Positions 16,948 through 25,040 of a stretch of DNA of 64,000 nt are shown in pieces. The translations under genes and the position numbers were made by a program. This stretch comes from Synechococcales cyanobacterium GL140_1_metabat_312 (GTDB lineage: Bacteria; Cyanobacteriota; Cyanobacteriia; Leptolyngbyales; Leptolyngbyaceae): contig JANXWB010000011.1 in assembly GCA_025351345.1 (NCBI GenBank), positions 1-64,000 on the forward strand, in the 5' to 3' direction. Positions within the stretch are counted from its first letter, which is position 1. Each line of letters begins with the position of its first letter. The notes beneath the pieces were generated by a model. That model saw only the letters and a program-made list of their open reading frames with translations. It searched no databases and had not been told where the DNA came from.

Positions 16948-17018
16948 GCGGGCGATGGGATTCGAACCCACGACATTCACCTTGGCAAGGTGACGCTCTA
17001 CCACTGAGCTACGCCCGC
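16948..17018 (-). tRNA. tRNA-Gly (anticodon GCC)
   Basis: The minus strand folds into a full 71-base cloverleaf: acceptor GCGGGCG/CGCCCGC, D arm GCTC/GAGC, anticodon stem TCACC/GGTGA with loop TTGCCAA (anticodon GCC) and T arm GTGGG/CCCAT with TTCGAAT loop. CCA is not encoded. Confidence 0.97.
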
Positions 17019-17391
17019 ATAAATTGCGGTATTGTGACCTGCTTGCCGACTAGGTTCGCTTTGCACAAGATTTATAATCGCAAATCTGGTGAAGTATGTC
17101 AACTCTTTTTTCAGTCTATTTTATGAAATAACATCTGCTCCTTGAAAAATACCCTTTCGACTTTAATTTCCTTTTATCAAATAAAGCGATTAACACTGGA
17201 AAACTAGACGATCGGGCCATTATTCCGCCTCATTAGTTCTACGGAAGTTTTGCTATGGGTTCCCATTAAAATCCGTAGTTCCCAGATCTACAGGTATGTC
17301 GTAACTCTCTTGCGGGCGGGAATGATGATCCGATACGGTCCGACTCTATGCCTAATCTTTGTCATAACATCCTGATATCGAGTCACTTCTT
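17019..17391. other. Intergenic region between tRNA-Gly and the TPR gene
   Basis: About 370 bases, AT-rich, containing the promoters of the divergent tRNA and TPR genes. No ORF with protein features, hairpin terminator or RNA element was recognised. Confidence 0.35.
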
Positions 17392-18585
17392 ATGGATGAC
17401 CAGTCCTCCCAGTGGGTTCACTCCTTACCCGTTGCATCTACTGAAAAATGCTCATGCAGTTCCGTAGACCAACTCGTTCCCATAGATTGCGGTGATGGTT
17501 TGCCCCGTGACACGATATTGCCTATGAGCGTTCTGCCTGCGAATGTAGGCCCTATTCATTCGATCGATCTCCTCCATGATCGCTCACAGGCATTGCACAC
17601 ATTGCCTCTTCTAGATGAAACCTATGGGCAGGCTTTACAAGATGGCGAGAATTTGTTCCAACTTGGCCTAACCCATCTGCAAAATCAAGGCTATCCAGAA
17701 GCGATCGCGGCTTTCGACCAAGCGCTTAGTCGTTATATTTTGTTGGATTTGCGAGAGGATCAAGTTCATCTGTTGAGCTATCTCACCTTGGCGGCTTATA
17801 GCAATGGCGAGTATCACAATTCGATTAACTCAGGTCAGCGCACGTTAGTCCTAGCTCATGAATTCGATCAGCACGCGATCGCGATTACAGTTTTGGGGAC
17901 AGTCGGAAATGCTTATCGTCACCTAGGTAATACCGATCGGGCCAGTCATTTTCAGTATGAAAGTTTAGCTCTTGCCAAAAAAATAGGGGACTCTCGGGGT
18001 TCCATGGCAGCGCTTAATAATTTGGGGCTTGTCTTCAAAGCAAGGCAGGACTACGCCCAAGCTATTTTTTACGAGAAGCAGGCATTAGTGTTGGCCCAAA
18101 GTTTGCAGGATGTCTCGGTGGAAGCGCAGGTGCTTAAAAATTTGGGTAATGCCTACTATGCGATTGGAGAGTCTGAAACGGCGATTGACTATTACAAAAA
18201 ACGACTTGTTTTAGTCCGATTGATGAAGAATCCGCGCTTGGAAATTCAGGTTCTCAAGCATCTCAGCACTGTCTGTTATTCCATTGGTAGGCCCACCGAG
18301 TCTATCAACTATGCCCGCGATCGCTTTAATTTAGCGAAGGTACTTAGAGATGTAGTTGGAGAAGAGCAAGCCTTGCGGAGTATGGCTATTTTTTATGAAG
18401 GTCTAGGACAATCATGGGAGGCGGTGGAAGTGCATCAACGTCGGCTGATTGCAGCTCGGGTGTTGGGGGATGCGACCTTATTTATGGAAGTTCAAACGGA
18501 TTTAAAGCGGTTATTTTTTAATCTTGGAGCCTTCGATCGGGCCAACTTAGTGAGTCAGGAGAATCTTCTTTCAGGCGGAAGATAA
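17392..18585 (+). CDS. Tetratricopeptide-repeat protein (Rap/LGN-like)
   Basis: A 397-residue helical repeat protein. From about residue 85 onward there are six to seven TPR units of the paired 40-residue kind, with recurring patterns such as GNAYRHLGNTDRASHFQYE, NNLGLVFKARQDYAQAIFYE and KNLGNAYYAIGESETAIDYY. The first 80 residues are low in structure. Such repeats bind partner proteins and the sub-type resembles scaffold or regulatory TPRs. It lies 125 bases upstream of, and codirectional with, the unusual histidine-kinase-like gene, which may be its partner; that link is inference. Confidence 0.85.
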   Translation: MDDQSSQWVHSLPVASTEKCSCSSVDQLVPIDCGDGLPRDTILPMSVLPANVGPIHSIDLLHDRSQALHTLPLLDETYGQALQDGENLFQLGLTHLQNQGYPEAIAAFDQALSRYILLDLREDQVHLLSYLTLAAYSNGEYHNSINSGQRTLVLAHEFDQHAIAITVLGTVGNAYRHLGNTDRASHFQYESLALAKKIGDSRGSMAALNNLGLVFKARQDYAQAIFYEKQALVLAQSLQDVSVEAQVLKNLGNAYYAIGESETAIDYYKKRLVLVRLMKNPRLEIQVLKHLSTVCYSIGRPTESINYARDRFNLAKVLRDVVGEEQALRSMAIFYEGLGQSWEAVEVHQRRLIAARVLGDATLFMEVQTDLKRLFFNLGAFDRANLVSQENLLSGGR

Positions 18586-18710
18586 AATTTAAGCCTTTGT
18601 TTTTCAAAAAATGTTCAATTTCTCCGAAAATATGGCTAGATTTGTAGTAAGTTGCACAATCTGTCAGTTGCATTCATTTAAATTTCTTCTTCGTCCTCTT
18701 TTGCCCCACC

Positions 18711-20240
18711 ATGACTCTACCTACGCCGCCCGTCCGATCGCTTTTTGAGTCTTTAACCCAACAGAAAAGTTCGCCGGAAGCCGTTTCTATTAGTCCAACC
18801 ACCTTGAAAGGAATGGTGGGAAGCTGGGTCGATAGTTTAGTGGAGCAATCGTGTAGCGCGCTGATATGGGCCAAGTTTCCCCGAGGCGAGGCTTGGCAGG
18901 CTGAACTTTTGAGATGTCTAGCGCTTTTGCCTGACGATCGTCAGGTCTACGGTTTAGGGAGTGCTTCTGATGAGGGTGCTGTTCCTTTAATAGGCTCCCT
19001 GGAGACCGATACGGTTCTGGCGAGTAGTGATAATCAGCCTGTAATGGTCCATTTAAAGGCTGACAATCCACTGCGGCGGGAATTTTTTTTCATGGTGGTG
19101 TCCCAGGAGTTCTGTGGTTTGATTGTGGCTCAGCGGGTCAAGGTGAAGCGCGCGTCCTCAGAACTGGTCGTAGAATCGACAACTGATGGGGTCGATCGGC
19201 GCAATATGTTGATAATGTCCTGTGCGATAGGCTGGGCGGAGGTTCAGCCACTTCTGAACGTTCTAGAATCGATTTTAGAAACTCAGACCGAAGAAATATC
19301 AGATGGAGCACGGTCTGAAATGACGTTCGTCGGGTGCTTAGAGAAATGGCGATCGCAACTGACGGCGTGGAATTTGAAACAGACTGCTGAGGTAATAACT
19401 CCAGTGGCGATCGCTCCAGTCACAGCGGGTTTAATTAACCGTCAGATTTATCGCCAAGAAGATCTTTGGCAGCGAATGATGGTGTATCGAAAGCAATCTG
19501 AGGCAGTCTGTCGGTTGCAGATGCAAAATGCGGAGTTGGTTCAGGCGGTCCGATCGAAGGATGAATTTCTAAGCACTGTCGGGCAAGAGTTGCGAACGCC
19601 ATTGACCAATATGAAAACAGCTCTAACTCTGCTGAATTCCCCAAATATTAAACCGCCTCAACGACAGCGTTACATGGAGTTGTTGGTGCGCGAGTGCAAT
19701 CGGCAAACTTCCTTAATTGGCACTTTATTGGATCTCGTTAACCTAGATCAAATGGGCGGACGGGAGACGCTTCAAGCTATTTTCTTGTCTGATGTGGTGC
19801 CGGGAGTAGTAAGTACTTATCAACCATTGGCGGAAGAAAAAGGGGTACGACTGTCTTACACGATTCCCGATGACTTGCCCCCGATCGCATGCTTAGTCCC
19901 TTGGCTACGACAAATTGTGGTGGGGCTGATGCATAATGGCGTTAAATTTACACCCCCTGGTGGTCAAGTGTCGGTGAAGGCGAAGCAGCAAGGAGATTTC
20001 TTGCAACTAGAAATTAGAGATACTGGCATTGGTATTTCGGTGCAGGAGATTCCCAAGATCTTCGATCGGTTTTATCGGGTACGTCAAGTGAGTGGTAAAG
20101 ATCTGGGCGGGACAGGGTTGGGGCTGACCATAGTGCAGCAGTTGCTATTGCGTTGTGGAGGGTCTATTTCGGTAAAAAGTCGGCCAGGTGAAGGGTCTGT
20201 TTTTAGTGTGATGATGCCGATCTATGTGTATCACGAATAG
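18711..20240 (+). CDS. Histidine-kinase-like sensor (DICT-like N-terminal domain) with Gln at the phospho-acceptor position
   Basis: A 509-residue soluble protein. Residues about 20-140 resemble the DICT sensory domain common in cyanobacterial signalling proteins. The HisKA-like dimerisation helix is at 280-345 and the ATPase domain at 370-505, with N box LMHNGVKFTPPGG, G1 DTGIGI, F box FDRFYR and G2 GGTGLGLTIVQQ, all intact. The H box reads STVGQELRTPL: Q292 (codon CAA) stands where the phosphorylated His should be. It cannot autophosphorylate on that residue. I believe related cyanobacterial proteins share the substitution, which would mean a conserved non-canonical function. Confidence 0.8.
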   Translation: MTLPTPPVRSLFESLTQQKSSPEAVSISPTTLKGMVGSWVDSLVEQSCSALIWAKFPRGEAWQAELLRCLALLPDDRQVYGLGSASDEGAVPLIGSLETDTVLASSDNQPVMVHLKADNPLRREFFFMVVSQEFCGLIVAQRVKVKRASSELVVESTTDGVDRRNMLIMSCAIGWAEVQPLLNVLESILETQTEEISDGARSEMTFVGCLEKWRSQLTAWNLKQTAEVITPVAIAPVTAGLINRQIYRQEDLWQRMMVYRKQSEAVCRLQMQNAELVQAVRSKDEFLSTVGQELRTPLTNMKTALTLLNSPNIKPPQRQRYMELLVRECNRQTSLIGTLLDLVNLDQMGGRETLQAIFLSDVVPGVVSTYQPLAEEKGVRLSYTIPDDLPPIACLVPWLRQIVVGLMHNGVKFTPPGGQVSVKAKQQGDFLQLEIRDTGIGISVQEIPKIFDRFYRVRQVSGKDLGGTGLGLTIVQQLLLRCGGSISVKSRPGEGSVFSVMMPIYVYHE

Positions 20241-20312
20241 AGAATGACTCTCTAAGGCCGTGATAGATTAGGGCGTGCAGTTTAGATACTTAGATTTTAA
20301 ATACTTAGATTT

Positions 20313-20786
20313 ATGACCACAACCTTGACGGTGACGGCAGAACAAATTTTTGCTGTGAATACGCGTGATGCAGAGGCTGTGATCGACGGTCTAATGGCAG
20401 ATTGGCGTGAGCATGAGAAGCAAGTCAAATTTGAGATTGTGTTTCCCCGTGAGGTCATGGATCCCCGTGAACTCTCTGAGATTCCTGAAATTCGGCTGTG
20501 GTTCATTCGGCTGGATGCAAAATATCCGGGGTTGCCGTTGCTACTAGATTGGCAGTCCGGAGAATTGGCTCGATATGTGGCAATGTTGGTGCCTCACCAG
20601 TTTCATCTGAAGGACGGGATTCAGTTCAACCCGGAAGCGTTGGAAATTTTCGTCATGCACAAGGTGTTTGTGGTGATGAATTGGTTACGATCGCAAGACC
20701 TTTCGGGCCGATCGAGGGTACAGGGCATGACCCAAATGCTGGGCTATGAGCTGGATGACGAGTTTTTTAAAGTGTTGGGATTTTAG
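20313..20786 (+). CDS. crr6: CRR6-type NdhI maturation factor
   Basis: Homologue of plant CRR6 (chlororespiratory reduction 6), a stromal or cytosolic factor for maturation of the NdhI subunit during assembly of the photosynthetic NDH-1 complex. Diagnostic segments are DPRELSEIPEIRLWFIRLD, then LLLDWQSGELARYVAMLVPH, then NPEALEIFVMHKVFV, and MLGYELDDEFF close to the C-terminus. The 157-residue length is that of the cyanobacterial family. The neighbouring small gene follows by only 13 bases. Confidence 0.9.
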   Translation: MTTTLTVTAEQIFAVNTRDAEAVIDGLMADWREHEKQVKFEIVFPREVMDPRELSEIPEIRLWFIRLDAKYPGLPLLLDWQSGELARYVAMLVPHQFHLKDGIQFNPEALEIFVMHKVFVVMNWLRSQDLSGRSRVQGMTQMLGYELDDEFFKVLGF

Positions 20787-20799
20787 AGGAGTGAGCTTC

Positions 20800-21069
20800 A
20801 TGATCAGGATTAATGGTGTAGGCGGTTGGGCGAGTGTAATGACCGTGGCGGCGGTGAGTTTAATCATCGGGCGGCAGACCATAGCTCAGGCTCTCGGACC
20901 ATCAACCGCACCATTAGCGCCGCTTATGATTCGATCGGGACCAAATGCCGGGACAACATCCAATCTGCGTCTGCCCGATTGGCCTGGTGTCGGAATCTAC
21001 CGTACTAAAGGCAAAACCAGGGAAGCGTTGTGGTTTGTCAGCCGAGACATGACATGGCTGATAGAATAA
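20800..21069 (+). CDS. Small exported protein of unknown function
   Basis: An 89-residue protein with an N-terminal signal-like helix (GGWASVMTVAAVSLIIG) ending near QTIAQALG, and a short mature part with Pro, Gly and Trp residues. I recognise no family. A GAGGAG ribosome site lies 7-10 bases before the ATG at 20800, and the gene starts 13 bases after crr6, so cotranscription is likely. Confidence 0.6.
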   Translation: MIRINGVGGWASVMTVAAVSLIIGRQTIAQALGPSTAPLAPLMIRSGPNAGTTSNLRLPDWPGVGIYRTKGKTREALWFVSRDMTWLIE

Positions 21070-21095
21070 TGGTAGATCGACCGGGAGGTTATCTC

Positions 21096-21350
21096 ATGTC
21101 GCTGATTAAACAACGTCTTCTGTCTGCGATCGAGCAAACGCCGGAACCACTGTTAGACCAAACGTTAGCGTTTCTTGAGTTTTTGACCGCTCGAACGCAA
21201 TCTGCGATCGCCTCAGATTTGACGCCAGATTTCGATCCAGACACTGATTCCAGTCCCCAAATTCTCGCGGATCTCAAGGCATCTCTCCATCAAGCCAAAG
21301 CTAGACAGACTTTTCCGATCGCCGAACTCTGGGATGGCATCAATGTCTGA
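21096..21350 (+). CDS. Probable antitoxin of a decayed RelE/ParE pair
   Basis: An 84-residue protein starting at the ATG at 21096, preceded by GGGAGG. The N-terminal half (SLIKQRLLSAIEQTPEPLLD, QTLAFLEFL) resembles DUF2281-type antitoxins, and the C-terminal half is acidic, ending AELWDGINV. The following ATG (21343) overlaps its stop by eight bases, the classical antitoxin-toxin arrangement. The downstream toxin frame is broken, so this antitoxin is probably left without a functional partner. Confidence 0.65.
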   Translation: MSLIKQRLLSAIEQTPEPLLDQTLAFLEFLTARTQSAIASDLTPDFDPDTDSSPQILADLKASLHQAKARQTFPIAELWDGINV

Positions 21351-21559
21351 GGTGTCTGTCCAACTACGATTCACGGCACTCTTCAAACGGCGTTTCAAAG
21401 GACTCGCTAAAAAATATCGCCAAATTCAAACTGACATTGAACCCGTTCTCGTTCAGATTAGTCGTGGCGATGTCATTGGCCGTATATAAGATTCGTTCGC
21501 GGAATAGCGATGCTCAGTCGGGTAAGAGTGGTGGCTATCGGTTGATTTATCAAGGGTAA
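21343..21559 (+). pseudogene. Frameshifted RelE/ParE-family toxin
   Basis: Frame 1 starts at 21343 (SVQLRFTALFKRRFKGLAKK, then YRQIQTDIEPVLVQISRGD) and ends at a TAA at 21487-21489. A second frame then continues from about 21480 with VYKIRSRNSDAQSGKSGGYR and LIYQG, which is the characteristic core of RelE-type toxins (basic residues, GKSGGYR). The two halves can only be joined by a frameshift, and the C-terminal strands of the toxin are missing after 21559. This is a dead toxin next to an intact antitoxin. Confidence 0.7.
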
Positions 21560-21642
21560 TAGAATCGCACGATCGTTGAACAACTGAATCACGATCGCAT
21601 CCATTCAGTGAATATCTAAGCCAATATCGAAACATTGAATCC

Positions 21643-22560
21643 CTAGCGAATGAAATTGCCAGATACCCACCCTTTGGTCCCGCTTTCTGTCTGGACTAAA
21701 AACCATCCATTTTGTGGACCTTTAACGGTTTTTACAAGCGTTTCATTAATTCAGGGTTCGCCTATCGTAGGATATTTTTTCTCATCAGGACCAGTACGAA
21801 TGAATGCGGCTTGCTTTCCTATAACGCTAACATCAATACGATGATTAGGCGTAAAACGACCGTCATCGGGCAGAATATCAATATGCGCAATACGACTCTG
21901 CCCCCTGTCTGCCGCTATTTGACCAGGCATCTTAGGTAGTTTCCCAATATTCATAACACCTAAAATAATTAAGCCAATGATGGCTATAGCCATACATCCT
22001 ATGAGTGAATCATCGCTTCCAGATGAACTTGCACTTGAATAAGATGGTTGATAGCTGGAAGGATATGAATTAAAATCAGTAGCCGATTCTCCTAATCTCA
22101 GATATTGATTGCAGTAATTATTGACAGAATCGAAAAAATTATAGCCTTCCGCAATCAGTGGTTCTTCCTCGCTCTCACATAGACTCTCATCAATCCAGTA
22201 TTTAGCCATAACTTCCCCATAAGCACGATAGACCTCATCAAGATCATCCTCATGGAAATCAAACCATTCTCCATTTTTGCGATATTTTGAGAAATGTTGG
22301 TGGAGGCATTTTTCAGCAGCATTACAATCATTCACTTCAATCCATCCAATTACACCAATTGGAAATGCAGCTTGCTTCCCATTGAGTTCTTGGATGCGAG
22401 TCTTGAGGCGACCTTGCTTGGTAAGACCAATTTTATATCGACCAATTTTGTCTTGAACTTGAGCAACAGTATGGAGAAAATAAACGTAACCTGGTCTGAA
22501 CGTCGATTCAGGTTCATATTCAAGATTGAGAGGGATGTAGAATATTAGACTTTCAAGTAA
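21643..22560 (-). pseudogene. Decayed T5orf172/GIY-YIG-like protein with TM segment and SH3b domain
   Basis: On the minus strand an open frame from 22560 encodes a GIY-YIG-related T5orf172 domain: GYVYFLHT, GRYKIGLTKQGRLKTRIQEL, then NDCNAAEKCLHQHF and NGEWFDF. Then come a Ser-rich linker, a membrane helix (LIGCMAIAIIGLIILGV) and a bacterial SH3 domain. The SH3b is cut by an in-frame TGA at 21753-21751 after YPTIGEP; beyond it the same frame continues with GPQNGWFLVQTESGTKGWVS to a TAG at 21645-21643. No ATG, GTG or TTG precedes the nuclease domain (a TGA lies at 22563-22561; the first GTG is at 22335, inside it). Both ends are therefore damaged. Confidence 0.7.
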
Positions 22561-22743
22561 TCACATAAAATTATCCAATAGCAAAATGGAAGTAGAGTGT
22601 GGATCATCAAAACTTTATTTTTCATCTTTCATCTGATGTCTCTCCATAAAATCCAGGTTCTAGTTTCGCGCTTCCCCTCAGACCCGATCGCCCATCCCCC
22701 ACGGTTTATACGGGAAGATATCGATTCGTAGGTCTTATCCACC

Positions 22744-23013
22744 ATGACCCAAATCAGCTTAACCGAAGCCCAACTTCATCTTTCCGAACTCATAGCCGAA
22801 CTCCAACCGGGTGAAGAAGTCCAAATTTGTCAGGACGATCGCCCCATTGCCCGTCTCACAATCGAACCCCGAAAGACACGAAAACCTCGTCAGCCGGGAA
22901 GCGCGATGACCTACGGTCGGTCGCAGACCATCGGAACATTTACGATCGTTGCTGACAATAATGATCATCTTGAAGCCTGTAGCGAATACATGCCATACCA
23001 ATATGATTTCTGA
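22744..23013 (+). CDS. Phd/YefM-like antitoxin, orphan copy
   Basis: An 89-residue protein of the prevent-host-death type: N-terminal DNA-binding pattern SLTEAQLHLSELIAELQPGE followed by VQICQDDRPIARLTI and a C-terminal toxin-binding tail ending EYMPYQYDF. These antitoxins normally precede a PIN toxin; none follows here. The segment between RQPGSA and the tail looks altered compared with the family. The middle 102 bases are duplicated almost exactly 1100 bases downstream. Confidence 0.7.
   Translation: MTQISLTEAQLHLSELIAELQPGEEVQICQDDRPIARLTIEPRKTRKPRQPGSAMTYGRSQTIGTFTIVADNNDHLEACSEYMPYQYDF
22801..22902 (+). repeat. Direct duplication, copy 1 (partner 23901-24002)
   Basis: This 102-base stretch of the Phd-like gene recurs at 23901-24002 with only three differences, all single T/C or A/G changes. 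The offset is exactly 1100 bases, indicating a recent duplication within the toxin-antitoxin cluster. Confidence 0.85.
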
Positions 23014-23091
23014 TTACATTGATGTGCGTCGTCTTTGCTCGCTCTTCCCCCACGGTTTATAATGGAAAAATCGATCGCACAACAGATCCAC

Positions 23092-23182
23092 CCCATGATC
23101 ACCTACGTCACGCTCCCCGAGCCACCGCTAACATCGTCCAACTCCTCGTTGGTGAAGCCTCCCGGAACGAGAATCGCGTCTA
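23092..23182 (+). pseudogene. Possible fragment of a third antitoxin
   Basis: After a leader resembling that of the other two Phd-like genes (CACGGTTTATAATGG), a frame opens MITYVTLPE and, after a one-base shift, continues ATANIVQLLVGEASRNENRV to a TAA. The two halves together read like the N-terminal helix of a Phd-type antitoxin. Short and degenerate; low certainty. Confidence 0.35.
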
Positions 23183-23231
23183 AAAGTCAGTCGCGTTATA
23201 ATTGAGATTGTAGTTGCTGGTCACGCTTGCT

Positions 23232-23471
23232 ATGCCGATCGCCGAACTCCTCCAACAAACCCGATTTCTAACCAATAGTCTCGGTGAACAAACCGATGTC
23301 GTTATTCCGATCGATGCCTGGAATACTGTCATTGCCTTAGTTGAAAGCCTTCAGTCGATTGACGATGCTCACTGGGCACAGCAAGCCGAGCAAGCTCGAA
23401 ATAGTAGCGCAATGGTCGGCACTGATCTATTCATCCAAGAAATCAAACGTCTCGCTTCTTTGGACGGATAA
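23232..23471 (+). CDS. Antitoxin of RelBE-like pair
   Basis: A 79-residue protein upstream of a RelE-like toxin, four bases before its ATG. The N-terminus (ELLQQTRFLTNSLGEQTDVV) followed by an amphipathic helix (AWNTVIALVESLQ) and an acidic/helical tail fits small antitoxins of RelE partners in cyanobacteria. The ATG at 23232 is chosen over an upstream TTG at 23214. The assignment rests largely on gene order. Confidence 0.65.
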   Translation: MPIAELLQQTRFLTNSLGEQTDVVIPIDAWNTVIALVESLQSIDDAHWAQQAEQARNSSAMVGTDLFIQEIKRLASLDG

Positions 23472-23475
23472 ATCA

Positions 23476-23760
23476 ATGCCTAAACTTGATGGACTAGGGC
23501 AGGCACTAGATTTTCTGAAAGGTCTACAACCTAAAATTGCCGCCCAAATTGCAAAAAAGATATTTGCGCTCAATCTTGATCCACTCCCTAGCGATAGCAA
23601 AGCTCTCATCGGCTATCCAGATCATTTTCGGGTAGACATTGGAGAATATCGCATCATCTATTCCTATGTTTCTAGCGATGACCTCGTAGAAATTGTTCTT
23701 GTAGGTAAACGGAATGATGATGAAGTGTATAAGCGATTAAAGCGTCTCCTCGGATATTAG
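23476..23760 (+). CDS. RelE/ParE-family toxin
   Basis: A 94-residue RelE-like mRNA interferase. The family core is visible: ALDFLKGLQPKIAAQI, DPLPSDSKALIGYPDHFRVD, GEYRIIYSY and the C-terminal VGKRNDDEVYKRL. The first residues before ALDFL are shorter than in many homologues, but the basic patch and C-terminal motif are present, so it may be active. It follows its antitoxin by four bases. This is the only pair in the 21-24 kb cluster that appears intact. Confidence 0.8.
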   Translation: MPKLDGLGQALDFLKGLQPKIAAQIAKKIFALNLDPLPSDSKALIGYPDHFRVDIGEYRIIYSYVSSDDLVEIVLVGKRNDDEVYKRLKRLLGY

Positions 23761-23858
23761 ATTCATCGTTACCCAACAAACATCAGCCATGACCAACCTA
23801 CGATCGCCCTTTCCGCACGGTTGCTAATGGAATAACTGATTCGTAGCTCTTATCCATC

Positions 23859-24023
23859 ATGACCCGAATCACCTTAACCGAAGCCGAACTCATCGCCAAA
23901 CTCCAACCGGGTGAAGAAGTCCAAATTTGTCAGGACGATCGCCCCATCGCCCGTCTCACGATCGAACCCCGAAAGACACGAAAACCTCGCCAGCCGGGAA
24001 GCTCGATCGAAATGATGAAGTGA
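23859..24023 (+). pseudogene. Truncated second copy of the Phd-like antitoxin
   Basis: ATG at 23859 opens a 54-codon frame nearly identical to the first Phd-like gene: TRITLTEAELIAKLQPGEEV, then QICQDDRPIARLTIEPRKTR. Compared with copy 1 it lacks five codons (QLHLS) near the start, and after RQPGS it runs into unrelated sequence and stops at TGA 24021-24023. The toxin-binding tail is lost. It also retains a copy of the leader before its ATG. Confidence 0.7.
23901..24002 (+). repeat. Direct duplication, copy 2 (partner 22801-22902)
   Basis: Second copy of the 102-base duplicated segment, 99 of 102 positions identical. Similarity ends abruptly at 24002, marking a recombination junction. Confidence 0.85.
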
Positions 24024-24205
24024 TCGAACGCATCTACATAGGTCGCCGCTTCAAAAACGATACCGATCGCCTCGAAAAACTGTTTGAATTGTGGTCTGAA
24101 TCTCTGCGCGATCGTCAAGCAAAAGCGCGGATCGATATTCGCATTCGTTGTTTGAACAAGTCCGATATGATCCGAAGACAGCAAGTCTTACGCGGCTCTG
24201 ACTAA
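24008..24205 (+). pseudogene. Unidentified C-terminal gene fragment fused to the duplicated antitoxin
   Basis: Starting at the junction, a different frame reads RNDEVIERIYIGRRFKNDTD, RLEKLFELW and so on to a TAA at 24203-24205. The composition is protein-like (charged helices) and it has no start codon of its own upstream of the junction. I recognise the look of a conserved domain but cannot name it. It is probably the 3' remnant of a gene interrupted by the duplication. Confidence 0.35.
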
Positions 24206-24260
24206 AACAAAACTTCGGTTATCATTAGCTCAAGTTTTAACTCCTGTGTGAGGCTCCCGA

Positions 24261-25040
24261 ATGGCTCCAGCCCTGTCTAATTCGTTGAAAATTTCCCCAA
24301 AAGCGATCGCCTGGATAGACATTGCCGCGATCGGGGCTTGGGGAATTTTGCTGTTGGAGTATTGGTTTACGCAAAAACTAAGTCTATTGATTCATCCTAG
24401 CTATAATCCGCTGTCGTTGATTTCGGGAATTTTACTGCTGACGATCGCGGCCTATCGAGCTTGGACGGTGGTGAATCAAGCACGATCGGGACAGCCATTG
24501 CCTGTCGTGCAGCACTTGAGTTTGTTGCCCAATGGTGTGGGAAGTTTTTTGTTGTTGGGAGTGGCTATTTCTGCCATAGTTATCACGCCACAACCGTTTA
24601 ATAGCACAACGGCCATCCAGCGCGGGGTTGGAGAAATAATTACTAATACCCAAGTCAAACCTCAATCCTTTCGCGCCTTAACAAAGCCTGAAAATCGTAC
24701 TTTAGTAGACTGGATTCGCACCTTACAGGTCATGCCCGAGCCGGATACTTACATCGGCCAAAAGGTGAACGTAAAAGGATTTGTGGTTTATCCCGACAAT
24801 TTATCGCCCCAATATTTTAGAATCACCCGTTTTATTATCACCTGTTGCGCAGCAGATGCTTATCCTATTAGTCTGCCTGTGCGCCTCAGGGAAGGCGATC
24901 GATCTTCATACAAACCTGATAGTTGGCTGGATGTGGAAGGGACAATCATTGTTGAGACCTTGGCTAACCAACGCCAAATTGTAATTCAAGCCAATAGGCT
25001 CAAACCTTCTCCCCAACCCGATCGGCCCTACGACTATTGA
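24261..25040 (+). CDS. TIGR03943/DUF1980 family protein (YcgQ-like putative permease subunit)
   Basis: A 259-residue protein with N-terminal membrane helices (WIDIAAIGAWGILLLEYW, LISGILLLTIAAYRAW, GSFLLLGVAISAIVI) and a C-terminal soluble domain. The soluble domain has the family motif FIITCCAADAYPISLPV and the GQKVNVKGFV and WLDVEGTI strands. In Bacillus and many other bacteria this protein (YcgQ) is encoded beside a permease (YcgR); that partner gene is not adjacent here. Possibly metal-related transport; the function is not firmly established. Confidence 0.85.
   Translation: MAPALSNSLKISPKAIAWIDIAAIGAWGILLLEYWFTQKLSLLIHPSYNPLSLISGILLLTIAAYRAWTVVNQARSGQPLPVVQHLSLLPNGVGSFLLLGVAISAIVITPQPFNSTTAIQRGVGEIITNTQVKPQSFRALTKPENRTLVDWIRTLQVMPEPDTYIGQKVNVKGFVVYPDNLSPQYFRITRFIITCCAADAYPISLPVRLREGDRSSYKPDSWLDVEGTIIVETLANQRQIVIQANRLKPSPQPDRPYDY

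Noticed and set aside
18790-19071. Frames antisense to the histidine-kinase-like gene
   Set aside because: Shadow frames of a GC-balanced coding region without family patterns.
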